Assembly: GCA_001464165.1 (NCBI GenBank)
Contig: LNEX01000320.1
Span: 1 to 52,512, forward strand
DNA: 52,512 bases
Source: a bacterium Ga0077546
Lineage (GTDB): Bacteria; Cyanobacteriota; Vampirovibrionia; Obscuribacterales; Obscuribacteraceae
Reading direction: 5' to 3'
Each line of letters starts with the position of its first letter. Within the stretch, counting starts at the first letter, position 1. This document shows, in pieces, positions 36,152 through 44,052 of the stretch. The position numbers and the translations under genes were made by a program. Below the pieces are notes generated by a model, which worked only from the letters and a program-made list of their open reading frames with translations, had not been told where the DNA came from and ran no database searches.

Positions 36152-36902
36152 GTCAACCGGTCGCCAGGCGACCCTGAAGGTATACAGAGGCACAAAAGAT
36201 AAGGGTGAGTTTCAATCTTACAAAGTACCTGTTGAAGCTGGTATGGTCGTTCTCGACGCCATTCACTATATTCAGCAAAACTTTGACCCTGAACTGGCCG
36301 TGCGCTGGAACTGCAAAGCTGCTAAATGCGGTTCTTGCAGTGCTGAAGTAAACGGCATGCCTTCCTTGATGTGCAAGTCAAGAATGGATTCGTTCAAAGA
36401 TGGTGAAGACATCTGCGTGCAGCCAATTAAGACTTTTCCTATCATCAAAGATCTGGTCACCGATGTTAGCTGGAACTATGAAGTCAACAAAAAGATCAAA
36501 GCTTTTTCTCCTTCACCAGATGCTGACTGGACTATCTACCAAGAAGATATTGAGCGCGTTCAAGAATTTCGCAAGTGTATTGAATGCTTCTTATGCCAAA
36601 ACGTCTGCCATGTTTTGCGCGACCACGAGCGCAAAGACAACTTCATGGGCCCACGTTTTATGGTGCGCGTCGCTGGCTTAGAAATGCATCCGCTAGATGA
36701 AGCAAACCGCATGAAGTATCTGAAAGATGAAGGACACATCGGTTACTGCAACATCACCAAATGCTGCACTGAAGTTTGTCCAGAAGACATTCACATTACA
36801 GACAATGCCATCATTCCATTAAAAGAAAGAGTAGTGGATGAGTTCTACGATCCACTAGGTAAGTTCATTCGTGGCGTTCTTGGTGGTGGGAAGAAAAAGT
36901 AA
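36144..36902 (+). CDS. sdhB: Succinate dehydrogenase iron-sulfur subunit
   Basis: SdhB carries electrons from FAD to the membrane anchor. The [2Fe-2S] ligands are Cys 57, 62, 65 and 77 (NCKAAKCGSC...MC). The C-terminal half has CIECFLCQNVC and KCCTEVCPEDI for the [4Fe-4S] and [3Fe-4S] clusters. The 252-residue length is normal. The ATG at 36144 lies inside the end of sdhA (8-base overlap) with AAGGAG upstream, so translation is coupled. The operon order is anchor, sdhA, sdhB, and it closes at a strong terminator. Confidence 0.96.
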   Translation: MPESTGRQATLKVYRGTKDKGEFQSYKVPVEAGMVVLDAIHYIQQNFDPELAVRWNCKAAKCGSCSAEVNGMPSLMCKSRMDSFKDGEDICVQPIKTFPIIKDLVTDVSWNYEVNKKIKAFSPSPDADWTIYQEDIERVQEFRKCIECFLCQNVCHVLRDHERKDNFMGPRFMVRVAGLEMHPLDEANRMKYLKDEGHIGYCNITKCCTEVCPEDIHITDNAIIPLKERVVDEFYDPLGKFIRGVLGGGKKK

Positions 36903-36934
36903 GCAAGAAGCAGTTAGCAAATTGAATTAAAAAA

Positions 36935-36960
36935 GGCGGCCTCAATAGCCGCCTTTTTTT
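36935..36960 (+). terminator. Rho-independent terminator of the sdh operon
   Basis: GGCGGC (36935-36940) and GCCGCC (36948-36953) form a GC stem with a 7-base loop, flanked by a run of A before and seven T after. It sits 32 bases after sdhB. The A run on the other side means it could also stop minus-strand transcription from the collagen-like gene. Confidence 0.92.
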
Positions 36961-37011
36961 GTGACACGTGAAATAGTGCTTTAACTCATACTCTTAAAGA
37001 GCTTGCAAGAG

Positions 37012-37983
37012 TTAGGCCACACCAGGAAAAGTAATACCACTAGGTCCACTCGGTCCACCGGGTCCAGCAGGTCCACCGGGTCCAGCAGGTCCACCAGGTC
37101 CACCGGGGCCTGTTGGTCCACCTGGGCCTGCAGGTCCAGCGGGGCCAAATGGACCGCCAGGTCCAGCAGGGCCACTTGGTCCACCAGGGCCCGTTGGTCC
37201 ACCTGGGCCGGTTGGTCCACCTGGGCCTTTCGGACCGCTTGGGCCTTTCGGACCGCTTGGTCCACCGGGTCCAGCAGGACCGCTTGGTCCGCCGGGTCCA
37301 GCAGGGCCGCTTGGTCCACCGGGTCCAGCAGGGCCACTTGGTCCACCGGGTCCAGCAGGGCCGCTTGGTCCACCGGGTCCAGCAGGGCCACTTGGTCCGG
37401 CAGCAGCAGCTGCTGCCCCTGGAGACATCATGGTAGCTGAGGGCGAAGAAGCACCAGCGACACCGCCAGTTCCACCAGCATTAGACGGTCCAGCATAATC
37501 AGGATTTTCCATAGGTCTTTCGGAAGTTATAGAAAAGACCATTGGACCATTGAGGCCAGGTATATTGAATACAGGAAGAGGAATAGAGAGAAAAGGCGTG
37601 CAAGCCAGAGTTGTGGTGACGCTCACAATTTTGTCTGTGACACCGGTGGTTGATTCACCGTCCCGATAGCTGATTAGAGTTGACGGTGGGCTTGAGACCT
37701 TAACGAATTTTCCCATGCCATTTAGCCATTGATCGGGAATGCCCTTGCAGACCGTTCCGTTCGGACTGACGGCCTCGTGCCAGTCAACCAGAGAGGCTTC
37801 GTGAACCTGATTGCTGTTCAAGACTTGGCCGTTACAATAGGCCAGAGCCACTGCGAGCATATCTACGAGAGGAAAGAATATGCAAATCAATAAAATTATC
37901 AAGGCAGGGCCAAACTCTACCATTGAATTTGCTCTAGCCGAGCGTAAACTCAAATAAGTGACAAGCACTTTGCTCTGTGGCAC
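37012..37983 (-). CDS. TadE-like pilin-type protein with collagen-like Gly-X-Y tail
   Basis: The chosen start is the GTG at 37983, behind GAGG with a 5-base spacer; a TTG at 38019 lies inside a palindrome and is less likely. The N-terminus has [20 protein letters not shown], the short basic segment, Glu and hydrophobic helix of TadE/TadG-type pseudopilins (MVEF resembling the usual VEFA). A middle extracytoplasmic domain with three Cys follows. The last third is a perfect 40-triplet Gly-X-Y collagen-like region, mostly GPSGPAGPG units, ending GITFPGVA. Collagen-like tails in bacteria form trimeric stalks. The protein may be an anchored surface fibre; no tad assembly genes are in the window. 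Confidence 0.8.
   Translation of the reverse strand: MPQSKVLVTYLSLRSARANSMVEFGPALIILLICIFFPLVDMLAVALAYCNGQVLNSNQVHEASLVDWHEAVSPNGTVCKGIPDQWLNGMGKFVKVSSPPSTLISYRDGESTTGVTDKIVSVTTTLACTPFLSIPLPVFNIPGLNGPMVFSITSERPMENPDYAGPSNAGGTGGVAGASSPSATMMSPGAAAAAAGPSGPAGPGGPSGPAGPGGPSGPAGPGGPSGPAGPGGPSGPAGPGGPSGPKGPSGPKGPGGPTGPGGPTGPGGPSGPAGPGGPFGPAGPAGPGGPTGPGGPGGPAGPGGPAGPGGPSGPSGITFPGVA
37039..37398 (-). repeat. Collagen-coding minisatellite, 40 Gly-X-Y triplets
   Basis: A 360-base in-frame tract encoding Gly at every third residue. The best-ordered part repeats a 27-base unit encoding GPSGPAGPG about five times in succession; the remainder mixes GPK, GPT, GPF and GPA triplets. Such tracts change length by slippage or recombination, so copy number may vary between strains. 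Opposite-strand frames over it are artefacts of the repeat. Confidence 0.9.
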
Positions 37984-38010
37984 ATCTACCTCAAAATTGA
38001 CGTTGCCAAA

Positions 38011-38035
38011 TGATACCAATTGTCAACTGGTATCA
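38011..38035. promoter_or_regulatory. Inverted repeat TGATACCA-N9-TGGTATCA upstream of the collagen-like gene
   Basis: Two perfect 8-base arms at 38011-38018 and 38028-38035 flank a 9-base spacer, between the collagen-like gene and the 38060 gene. The arms are the same sequence found around 22829-22850. It could be an operator or a small hairpin. Confidence 0.45.
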
Positions 38036-38059
38036 GCGGGATCGTCGAATATATTCTCT

Positions 38060-39253
38060 CTAATGACCTAGTGGCATCTTGTCTAACTGAGTCCAGGTGC
38101 CACTCGAATTGATATTGGGATTGTAATTTGGATCATTTGTCGGACGATAATTGCCCTGACCATCACTCCAAATTGAGTTGTGATATCCATCATGCTTTGA
38201 GCCATCAGCTGCAGTTTCACGCCCCATCATCAAGTCACCGAAAGCCTCTGTCTGATTGATACCGCTACTAGCTGTGCCACTAGTTGGGGCATAACGTGCG
38301 TGCAGCCTCATTTGATCCGAAGCATACTCTTGTTCACGCCGGGCAGCCTGATTGGCAAAGAACTGTGCATTACCAGCTACAACCATCTGTCCAAGCTTGT
38401 TGGCGTTAGCAATAGAACTAGCAGTTTCCTGCAATCGCCAATTGTTGTGCTGTAGGGCTTGCTGCTGGACTTGAGCGCGAACCGCTTGCCAAGCTGGATT
38501 GGGCTTGAATGAAGTAACCATAGCAAAGAATTTATCGCGCTGTCCCTCTAACTCGCCCTGCGGGGCGCGAAAGCTAAAAAGAGTACCGAAGCCCCAGTTA
38601 TATTGCACCATCGAACCAGCAGTATAGCTGCGACTAGGCACTCCGTTAAATGCCGTTTTAACTCCATAAATCTCTTCTTGCATCGGCTGGCCGTTCAGCA
38701 CATAAGAAATTCTAGCGCAGACTGACTCTTGCAACCCCCCAGCCGGAGCTGCTATTTGCAGACGTTGAGTAAGATCTGGCATTGGGACAATTTGTTCAAT
38801 TTTCAAATTTGGTGCAGAACCTCGATGTTTTGCAATGATGAAATGCTGCATCGCCTCTTGGGCAGAGACTGGTGGAAGCAAGGTAGCTCCATCACCTAAA
38901 GGTTGACCAGGGCGAGCCATTGCTCTGGGCACCAACCAAACAAATTGCTCAGTAGGGAAAAATTCTAAAACCGATTTTCCATCGGCACTAGAGGCAACAG
39001 AATGTAGTTGCAGAGGCTGGCTAAAGTGCTCAAGGTTCCAAGCCACCTGACTCTGAGCTTGCCAGCCACTAGGTATAAGATAAGTGCCAGCTACCAGGTT
39101 GAATTTTGGATCGAAAATTGAATAAAGAACGCTTGGCTGACTGCTGCTATTAGGCAGGCCTGATTGCGCTTGCGCACCCCTAAATACGACTAGGCAAGCA
39201 ACAAAAGCTATGACTAGAAAGACTACTAGAGATAGTTTGGTTTTTCTTGCCAT
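38060..39253 (-). CDS. Secreted/anchored hypothetical protein, 397 residues
   Basis: An ATG at 39253 immediately follows the TAG of the zinc-ribbon gene, so translation is probably coupled. The N-terminal hydrophobic segment KLSLVVFLVIAFVACLVVFR is a signal peptide or anchor, with AQAQ as a possible cleavage site. The body includes WQAQSQVAWNLEHFSQPLQL and VWLVPRAMARPGQPLGDGA, then a helical Gln/Ala-rich stretch (VRAQVQQQALQHNNWRLQET). The end is Asn/Pro/Gly-rich (GNYRPTNDPNYNPNINSSG). It resembles envelope proteins of unknown function; no domain is recognised. Lies between the zinc-ribbon gene and the collagen-like protein on the same strand. Confidence 0.75.
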   Translation of the reverse strand: MARKTKLSLVVFLVIAFVACLVVFRGAQAQSGLPNSSSQPSVLYSIFDPKFNLVAGTYLIPSGWQAQSQVAWNLEHFSQPLQLHSVASSADGKSVLEFFPTEQFVWLVPRAMARPGQPLGDGATLLPPVSAQEAMQHFIIAKHRGSAPNLKIEQIVPMPDLTQRLQIAAPAGGLQESVCARISYVLNGQPMQEEIYGVKTAFNGVPSRSYTAGSMVQYNWGFGTLFSFRAPQGELEGQRDKFFAMVTSFKPNPAWQAVRAQVQQQALQHNNWRLQETASSIANANKLGQMVVAGNAQFFANQAARREQEYASDQMRLHARYAPTSGTASSGINQTEAFGDLMMGRETAADGSKHDGYHNSIWSDGQGNYRPTNDPNYNPNINSSGTWTQLDKMPLGH

Positions 39254-39817
39254 CTATTCGCTTGGTGCCGCAGCGGGAGTAACCGAGTAAGTCCAAGTGG
39301 CATGAAGCTTTTCGTCTTTGACATTAAGTGTGGTTATGCCGGCTTTTTCAAAATACTCTTTGACCGGATCGATAATAGCCTTGCGTTCGCTTGGATCTTT
39401 AAGCTCAACTTGGGCTTCAACTTCGACGGGGCCTTCGCTGCTTTTATCCACTTCAGCACCAGCTCGTTGCCACTTAAAAGTAGACTTGCCACCGCCAGCG
39501 GCAACACCTTCAGTAATCTTTGTCTCAATTAAGTTTCGTGCTTCTATAAAAGTCATTTTGGCAATTGGATCTTCCACCTGCGGTGGTCGGTTAATTAACT
39601 GAGCAATCCAACTGTCCTTAAGAAGGAATCCAGCAGCACAAAGGGCAATCACCCCAGCGGCAACGAACGGCATCAAATTAATAGACGGCTTTTGAGCTGC
39701 CTGCTCACTGCCGAAGAGCTTACTAGATCCCAGTTTAACTCTCTGCTTAGTACCACAAGAGGGGCAAACTAGCTCATGGCCGTGTAGGGGAACTTTGCAG
39801 GTAGGACAATCATGCAT
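39254..39817 (-). CDS. Zinc-ribbon membrane protein
   Basis: A 187-residue protein. The N-terminus is a zinc ribbon (CPTCKVPLHGHELVCPSCG), two CxxC pairs. A membrane segment (about 50-68, FVAAGVIALCAAGFLL) and a soluble domain with an acidic, Lys-rich character (KITEGVAAGGGKSTFKWQRA, then EVEAQVELKDPSERKAIIDP) follow. This layout places the ribbon in the cytoplasm and the C-terminal domain outside. Start at an ATG at 39817 with only a weak ribosome site. Its stop abuts the ATG of the next gene, a two-gene unit. Role unknown. Confidence 0.78.
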   Translation of the reverse strand: MHDCPTCKVPLHGHELVCPSCGTKQRVKLGSSKLFGSEQAAQKPSINLMPFVAAGVIALCAAGFLLKDSWIAQLINRPPQVEDPIAKMTFIEARNLIETKITEGVAAGGGKSTFKWQRAGAEVDKSSEGPVEVEAQVELKDPSERKAIIDPVKEYFEKAGITTLNVKDEKLHATWTYSVTPAAAPSE

Positions 39818-39907
39818 AAAATTAGACTCATTACAAGAAGCTCTTGGCAGCCTTTGCCGCCGCTATAATCTAACACTATGGGCACGAGGCCAACAAGGTG
39901 AAATCGC

Positions 39908-41554
39908 TCAGCCTTCAACAAACTTCTGCGTACCATCAATTACTTCTTTCGAAGGTGTACGAATGGAAGTAACTGCACCTAATGCGATACCAGCAATTAG
40001 ACCACCAAGATGAGCGAAAACAGCAATGTGTGGAATAAATTGATCTATTACCACTTGCGATAAAGCTATTGCAACCATCATCCATAAATAGCGCTTGCGC
40101 AAAGACTCAGGCAATACTGCTTTCAACTTCCAAATGCCAACACCGACAGCGCCAAAAATAGCTAAGATTGCTCCAGAAGCGCCGACAGCAGGCTCGCCAG
40201 GACGCAGCATAAGGTGAGCAACCCCAGAGAGAACGCCGCCGAAAAAATAAATGGCAAGAAATCGATTGGTACCAAAAATATTTTCTGTAATGCGACCAAA
40301 TGCCAGAAGACCAAGCATATTAACACCAAGATGAATTACTGTCGTATGCAAAAACATGTAGGTGAACAAGCGATAGTATTCGCCATGCTTAATCACCGCG
40401 TCTGATAGCATTCCACCATTAAAAATAGACAGAGCTAAAGCCGGAGCCATTTTAAAATGGGGATCAGCCAGTAAAAAAACAGCCAAATTTATAAAAAGCA
40501 ACCCATTTACGACTGGTGAGCGTCTACGGGGGGCCAATATCTCCTGGATGAATGCACCACGTTGAAAATGAGACCAAATGTCTTTCATTTCGGCCTTGCA
40601 ATCTTCAAGAGTAAACGGCACGCTCCCTGTATGAACAATCTCACTGTCAGCATTAGTGAGATCAAGAGCGTACTGAATGCGTTTGCGCAAAATCGGCACT
40701 TCAGTCTTCGATAATGCTTTTTCAAAGGCTGCTTGGGCCTGAGCGATTTCACCTTCTTTGGTTAAACAGCGGCCCATCCAATAAAGTGAAAGAGCCTCAG
40801 GCAAGGTGAGTTTTGACTCACTTATGACCGCCAAAAGTTGATCTACTTGATTGCGAGCACCGCATAAAGAGAAGAATGGAAGTAAGGCCGTGGCCAGTGA
40901 ATCAAGAGGAGTAATAGACTCATCAAAGCGCGATTGTCTTAAACACTCGGCGGCCTTATGGTACAGGCCAAGTTCTATATAAGCCCTCGCAGCAGAGAAA
41001 TAGAGCATAGGAGAAGCTTTGCGAGCAGCAAAACGCAATTTCTCAAAATCATCTACCACGGCCTGCCACTGCCAGCAGAGGCAGTTGCCGTAAAGACCAT
41101 ATTGAATTGGTACGTCTCTCAAACTATCAGGCAAGCTAGGCGAGTTCTGCCAACGGCCTAAAAGCTCTTCACCTAAAGCTGGGTTTTCTTTTGAATAGGC
41201 AATATAGGCGTCCACCATATCCTTCCAGAACTGGCCCGGCAAACCCCAGAATACAAGCGGCAATAGCCTGCCCCACTTAGCCATCTCTTCAGTGTTCATG
41301 CGCGTCATTGAATTTTTGGCCTGGCCAAAAATGTACCAGGCGGGCACATGGAACAAGATAAAGAGAAACCAACCGGCGATTTGAGCAATCCAAATGTTAT
41401 GAAGGAGAACGCCGATCAACACTGCCACCAGGACCAGGCAACTTTGCAGTACCAGCCCCTTGCCCCAGACAAAAGGCGTCATTGAGCGCACACCCAAGGA
41501 AAGTCCGGAGAGAATAATGATCGGGAAGAGAGTGTAGTACTGAAAGAGGCTCAT
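39908..41554 (-). CDS. Rhomboid-family intramembrane protease with TPR-like central region
   Basis: The protein is 548 residues. Two to three N-terminal membrane segments precede a soluble helical region (about 90-310) with tetratricopeptide-like pairs (AARAYIELGLYHKAAECLRQ, then LYWMGRCLTKEGEIAQAQAA). The C-terminal rhomboid core has GVNMLGLLAFGRITENIFG, the catalytic Ser 460 in GASGAI and His 515 in HLGGLIAG, giving an intact dyad. Rhomboids cleave membrane proteins within the bilayer; the TPR part may bind substrates. The ATG overlaps the nanE stop (ATGA), so the two are coupled. Confidence 0.9.
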   Translation of the reverse strand: MSLFQYYTLFPIIILSGLSLGVRSMTPFVWGKGLVLQSCLVLVAVLIGVLLHNIWIAQIAGWFLFILFHVPAWYIFGQAKNSMTRMNTEEMAKWGRLLPLVFWGLPGQFWKDMVDAYIAYSKENPALGEELLGRWQNSPSLPDSLRDVPIQYGLYGNCLCWQWQAVVDDFEKLRFAARKASPMLYFSAARAYIELGLYHKAAECLRQSRFDESITPLDSLATALLPFFSLCGARNQVDQLLAVISESKLTLPEALSLYWMGRCLTKEGEIAQAQAAFEKALSKTEVPILRKRIQYALDLTNADSEIVHTGSVPFTLEDCKAEMKDIWSHFQRGAFIQEILAPRRRSPVVNGLLFINLAVFLLADPHFKMAPALALSIFNGGMLSDAVIKHGEYYRLFTYMFLHTTVIHLGVNMLGLLAFGRITENIFGTNRFLAIYFFGGVLSGVAHLMLRPGEPAVGASGAILAIFGAVGVGIWKLKAVLPESLRKRYLWMMVAIALSQVVIDQFIPHIAVFAHLGGLIAGIALGAVTSIRTPSKEVIDGTQKFVEG

Positions 41555-42330
41555 TTATTTAGCGGCAGTTTGAAGCCAGGCATGCGAACCCTTCTAGAAG
41601 GAATAGCCTTCACAAAACGCTCAGTAATTAATTGTGGTCTCGTTATGGCTGAGCCGACTACAACCGCATAGGCGCCTAACTCAAATGCACGGGTAAGCTC
41701 TTCAGGAGTCCAGATGCGTCCTTCAAGAATAATCGGAGAAGCAATATGGTCTACAAATTCTTTTAGCAAGTCTAAGCCAGGACCGTGTTCTTTAGGCAGA
41801 GCGGTCTCTTCGGTATATCCGAAAAGTGTAGTTGAAATAATATCAGCTCCTGCCTCGTCTGCGGCAATACCCTCACCAAAAGTAGAGCAATCAGCCCAAA
41901 CAGGCAGGTTCAACTGGCTGTGAATCTTCTCAACCGTCTCTTTTAAACTAAGCTGGTCGGCGCGCTTTCGGCCTGTTGCATCAAGAGCTATAAAGTCAGC
42001 ACCAGCTTCTGCCAAAGCCTCAGCTTCGGCAAAGCTAGCGGTGATATATACAGATGACAACTTCTCGGCTGCCGGTATCTCAGATTTTGTTAGCCCAACG
42101 ATAGGCAGATGGCCCTCAAAGAGTTTTTCTGCCGCGGCTCTTACGTGTCGGACGTTCTCAACACCTTCTAGACGCAGAGCACGGGCACCACCATTGAGGG
42201 CCGAAAGCGACATGGCCAGAATATGGTCAGGATGATTAAGCGGTTCACCGCTGCTGGCTTGGCATGAGACTACCAAGGCACCATCAATTGCCTGAATTGC
42301 TTCGCGAAACCGTTCTTCTATTTTGGCCAT
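41551..42330 (-). CDS. nanE: Putative N-acetylmannosamine-6-phosphate 2-epimerase
   Basis: NanE converts ManNAc-6-phosphate to GlcNAc-6-phosphate in sialic acid breakdown. The 259-residue TIM-barrel protein shows LVVSCQASSGEPL near the start, ARALRLEGVENVRHV, LPIVGLTKSEI, GADFIALDATGRKR with the catalytic-region Asp, VWADCSTFGEGIAADEAGAD and YAVVVGSAITRPQLIT, the usual order. It lies between an aldehyde dehydrogenase (10 bases) and the rhomboid gene (ATGA overlap). No nanA, nanK or transporter is nearby, so a role in amino-sugar recycling is as likely as sialate catabolism. Confidence 0.88.
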   Translation of the reverse strand: MAKIEERFREAIQAIDGALVVSCQASSGEPLNHPDHILAMSLSALNGGARALRLEGVENVRHVRAAAEKLFEGHLPIVGLTKSEIPAAEKLSSVYITASFAEAEALAEAGADFIALDATGRKRADQLSLKETVEKIHSQLNLPVWADCSTFGEGIAADEAGADIISTTLFGYTEETALPKEHGPGLDLLKEFVDHIASPIILEGRIWTPEELTRAFELGAYAVVVGSAITRPQLITERFVKAIPSRRVRMPGFKLPLNK

Positions 42331-42340
42331 TTAGCGACTT

Positions 42341-43786
42341 CTACACATTAGGATTCAAATTGAGACAAATGAACTTCGGTTGAGTCATTTCGGTGAGTGC
42401 ATAACGTATGCCCTCTAAGCCCAATCCTGACTCCTTTCGGCCACCATAAGGCATGTGGTCAGCTCTAAATGTAGGTGCATCGTTAACCATAACGCCACCA
42501 GCATCGATGCCGCGGGCGAGCTTGAAAGCTACATCTACGTTAGCAGTAAACACTCCTGCTTGTAGGCCATAACGCGAATCATTGCAAGAGGCAATGGCAT
42601 CATCCACAGTGTCATACTTCATAATACTTACAATCGGCCCAAATACTTCGTCTGAGACTACTGACATACCACGATTGGTTTCAGTCAAAATTACCGGTTC
42701 AACTAAATTGTTACCACATTTTTTACCGCCGTGAACCAGCTTGGCGCCACCTTTGACAGCCTCGTCTACCCATTCAATTGTTTTGTCCACCGAACCCGAA
42801 TCGATCAATGGACCAACATCAGTGTCATCACTGAGCGGATCTCCCACTTTTAGTGCCGCCACCAAACTCTTGAATTTGTCCAAGAACTGATCGTAAACCT
42901 TGCTCTGTACGTAGACTCGCTGCACAGAAATACAGATTTGCCCGGCATGGGCATAGCCGCCTCGACAAGCGGCCTTAGCCGCTGCTTCAAGATCAGCGTC
43001 AGAGTGCACAACAATGCCGGCATTACCACCAAGCTCAAGAATAACTCTTACACCAGCATGAACTTCACCGCGCAATCTCCAACCCACTTCTTGTGAGCCG
43101 GTGAAAGTCAACAGAGCAATTCTAGAGTCACGTACTAGGGCGTTACCTTTAGAACCACGACAAGGGGTGACGATCAAAGCACCTTCTGGCAGACCGGCTT
43201 GCTTAAGCAACTCAGCTAATTTAAAACTTGAGACCGGGGTTTGCGAAGATGGTTTAAGCACAACTGTATTGCCCGCAGCAATTGCTGGCGCCAGCTTGTG
43301 AGCCACTAGATTAAGAGGAAAATTAAATGGTGTAACTGCTGCGACTACGCCAATCGGCTCACGCAATATCATGCCAATGCGGGCTTCGTTGCCGGCATTT
43401 GTATCCATCTGTAACTGCTCGCCATCTAAGCGAAGAGCTTCTCGTGAGGCAATCGCGAAGGTGTTGGCGGCGCGTGAAACTTCTACTCTGGCATCTTTTA
43501 TTGGCTTGCCACCTTCTAAGGCAATGGTCTGAGCCATGTCTTCAATATTACTGAGAATTAGTTGTGAGGTCTTTGCCAGAATCTCCGAGCGCCTATAGGC
43601 CGGCATCACCTTCATTACGTTCTCGAACGTCTCTTTAGCCAAAGCAAGAGCGGCATCAATTGCTTTCTCATCGGCTTGACCAACCACGGCCACTACTTCG
43701 CCGCTATATGGGCTCTTTACCTCAGTAAACTCGCTTGTGACTAGTCCTTGAATGGACAGAGGATACTTGACAATCTCTTTCAACAT
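42341..43786 (-). CDS. NAD(P)-dependent aldehyde dehydrogenase
   Basis: ALDH superfamily enzyme of about 480 residues. Visible motifs are AAVTPFNFPLNLVAHKLAPA (coenzyme loop), ILELGGNAGIVVHSDADLEA with the general-base Glu, GYAHAGQICISVQRVYV with the catalytic Cys, and EVFGPIVSIMKYD. It resembles the lactaldehyde/non-phosphorylating glyceraldehyde-3-phosphate/succinate-semialdehyde branch, but the substrate cannot be fixed. The chosen start is the ATG at 43786 with AAAGAG upstream; an ATG at 43807 lacks a ribosome site. First gene of a run with nanE and the rhomboid; a promoter should lie in the divergent gap 43787-44052. Confidence 0.9.
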   Translation of the reverse strand: MLKEIVKYPLSIQGLVTSEFTEVKSPYSGEVVAVVGQADEKAIDAALALAKETFENVMKVMPAYRRSEILAKTSQLILSNIEDMAQTIALEGGKPIKDARVEVSRAANTFAIASREALRLDGEQLQMDTNAGNEARIGMILREPIGVVAAVTPFNFPLNLVAHKLAPAIAAGNTVVLKPSSQTPVSSFKLAELLKQAGLPEGALIVTPCRGSKGNALVRDSRIALLTFTGSQEVGWRLRGEVHAGVRVILELGGNAGIVVHSDADLEAAAKAACRGGYAHAGQICISVQRVYVQSKVYDQFLDKFKSLVAALKVGDPLSDDTDVGPLIDSGSVDKTIEWVDEAVKGGAKLVHGGKKCGNNLVEPVILTETNRGMSVVSDEVFGPIVSIMKYDTVDDAIASCNDSRYGLQAGVFTANVDVAFKLARGIDAGGVMVNDAPTFRADHMPYGGRKESGLGLEGIRYALTEMTQPKFICLNLNPNV

Positions 43787-43893
43787 TTTATCTTGCTCTT
43801 TAAACATTAGAGGGAATTAGTCGGTCAAATCGGTTCTGCTGCGTCAGTGGATACTATATGACAACATGTGACAATTGTTGAGATATAGCTCCA

Positions 43894-43916
43894 AGTGTTG
43901 AAGTTATATCAACACT
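43894..43916. promoter_or_regulatory. Inverted repeat in the ALDH/M23 divergent gap
   Basis: AGTGTTGA (43894-43901) and TCAACACT (43909-43916) form a perfect 8-bp inverted repeat with a 7-base spacer, about 110 bases upstream of the aldehyde dehydrogenase start. It could be an operator for either divergent gene. Confidence 0.4.
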
Positions 43917-44052
43917 ATCGCCCTCAGGCTTGATTGGTGCCGAGACACTGGAGCCGCCGCAACCAGCAAGGCGAATTATAGCTAATATTCGGCATATCTT
44001 GCGGCTATAGACTTAAAGCATATTGAGGGTTCTTTGCCTCAGTCGGTTTTCA

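Noticed and set aside
37039..37398. Regular 27-base repeats considered as a CRISPR array
   Set aside because: No unique spacers; the repeats are in frame and encode Gly-X-Y triplets.
37003..37440. Plus-strand frames rich in Ser/Thr/Arg or Gln/Val opposite the collagen-like gene
   Set aside because: They are the complement of the Gly-Pro repeat; the repeat forces open frames on both strands and there is no ribosome site.
39864..39869. Perfect TATAAT on the plus strand
   Set aside because: No -35 at proper spacing and all following genes run on the minus strand.
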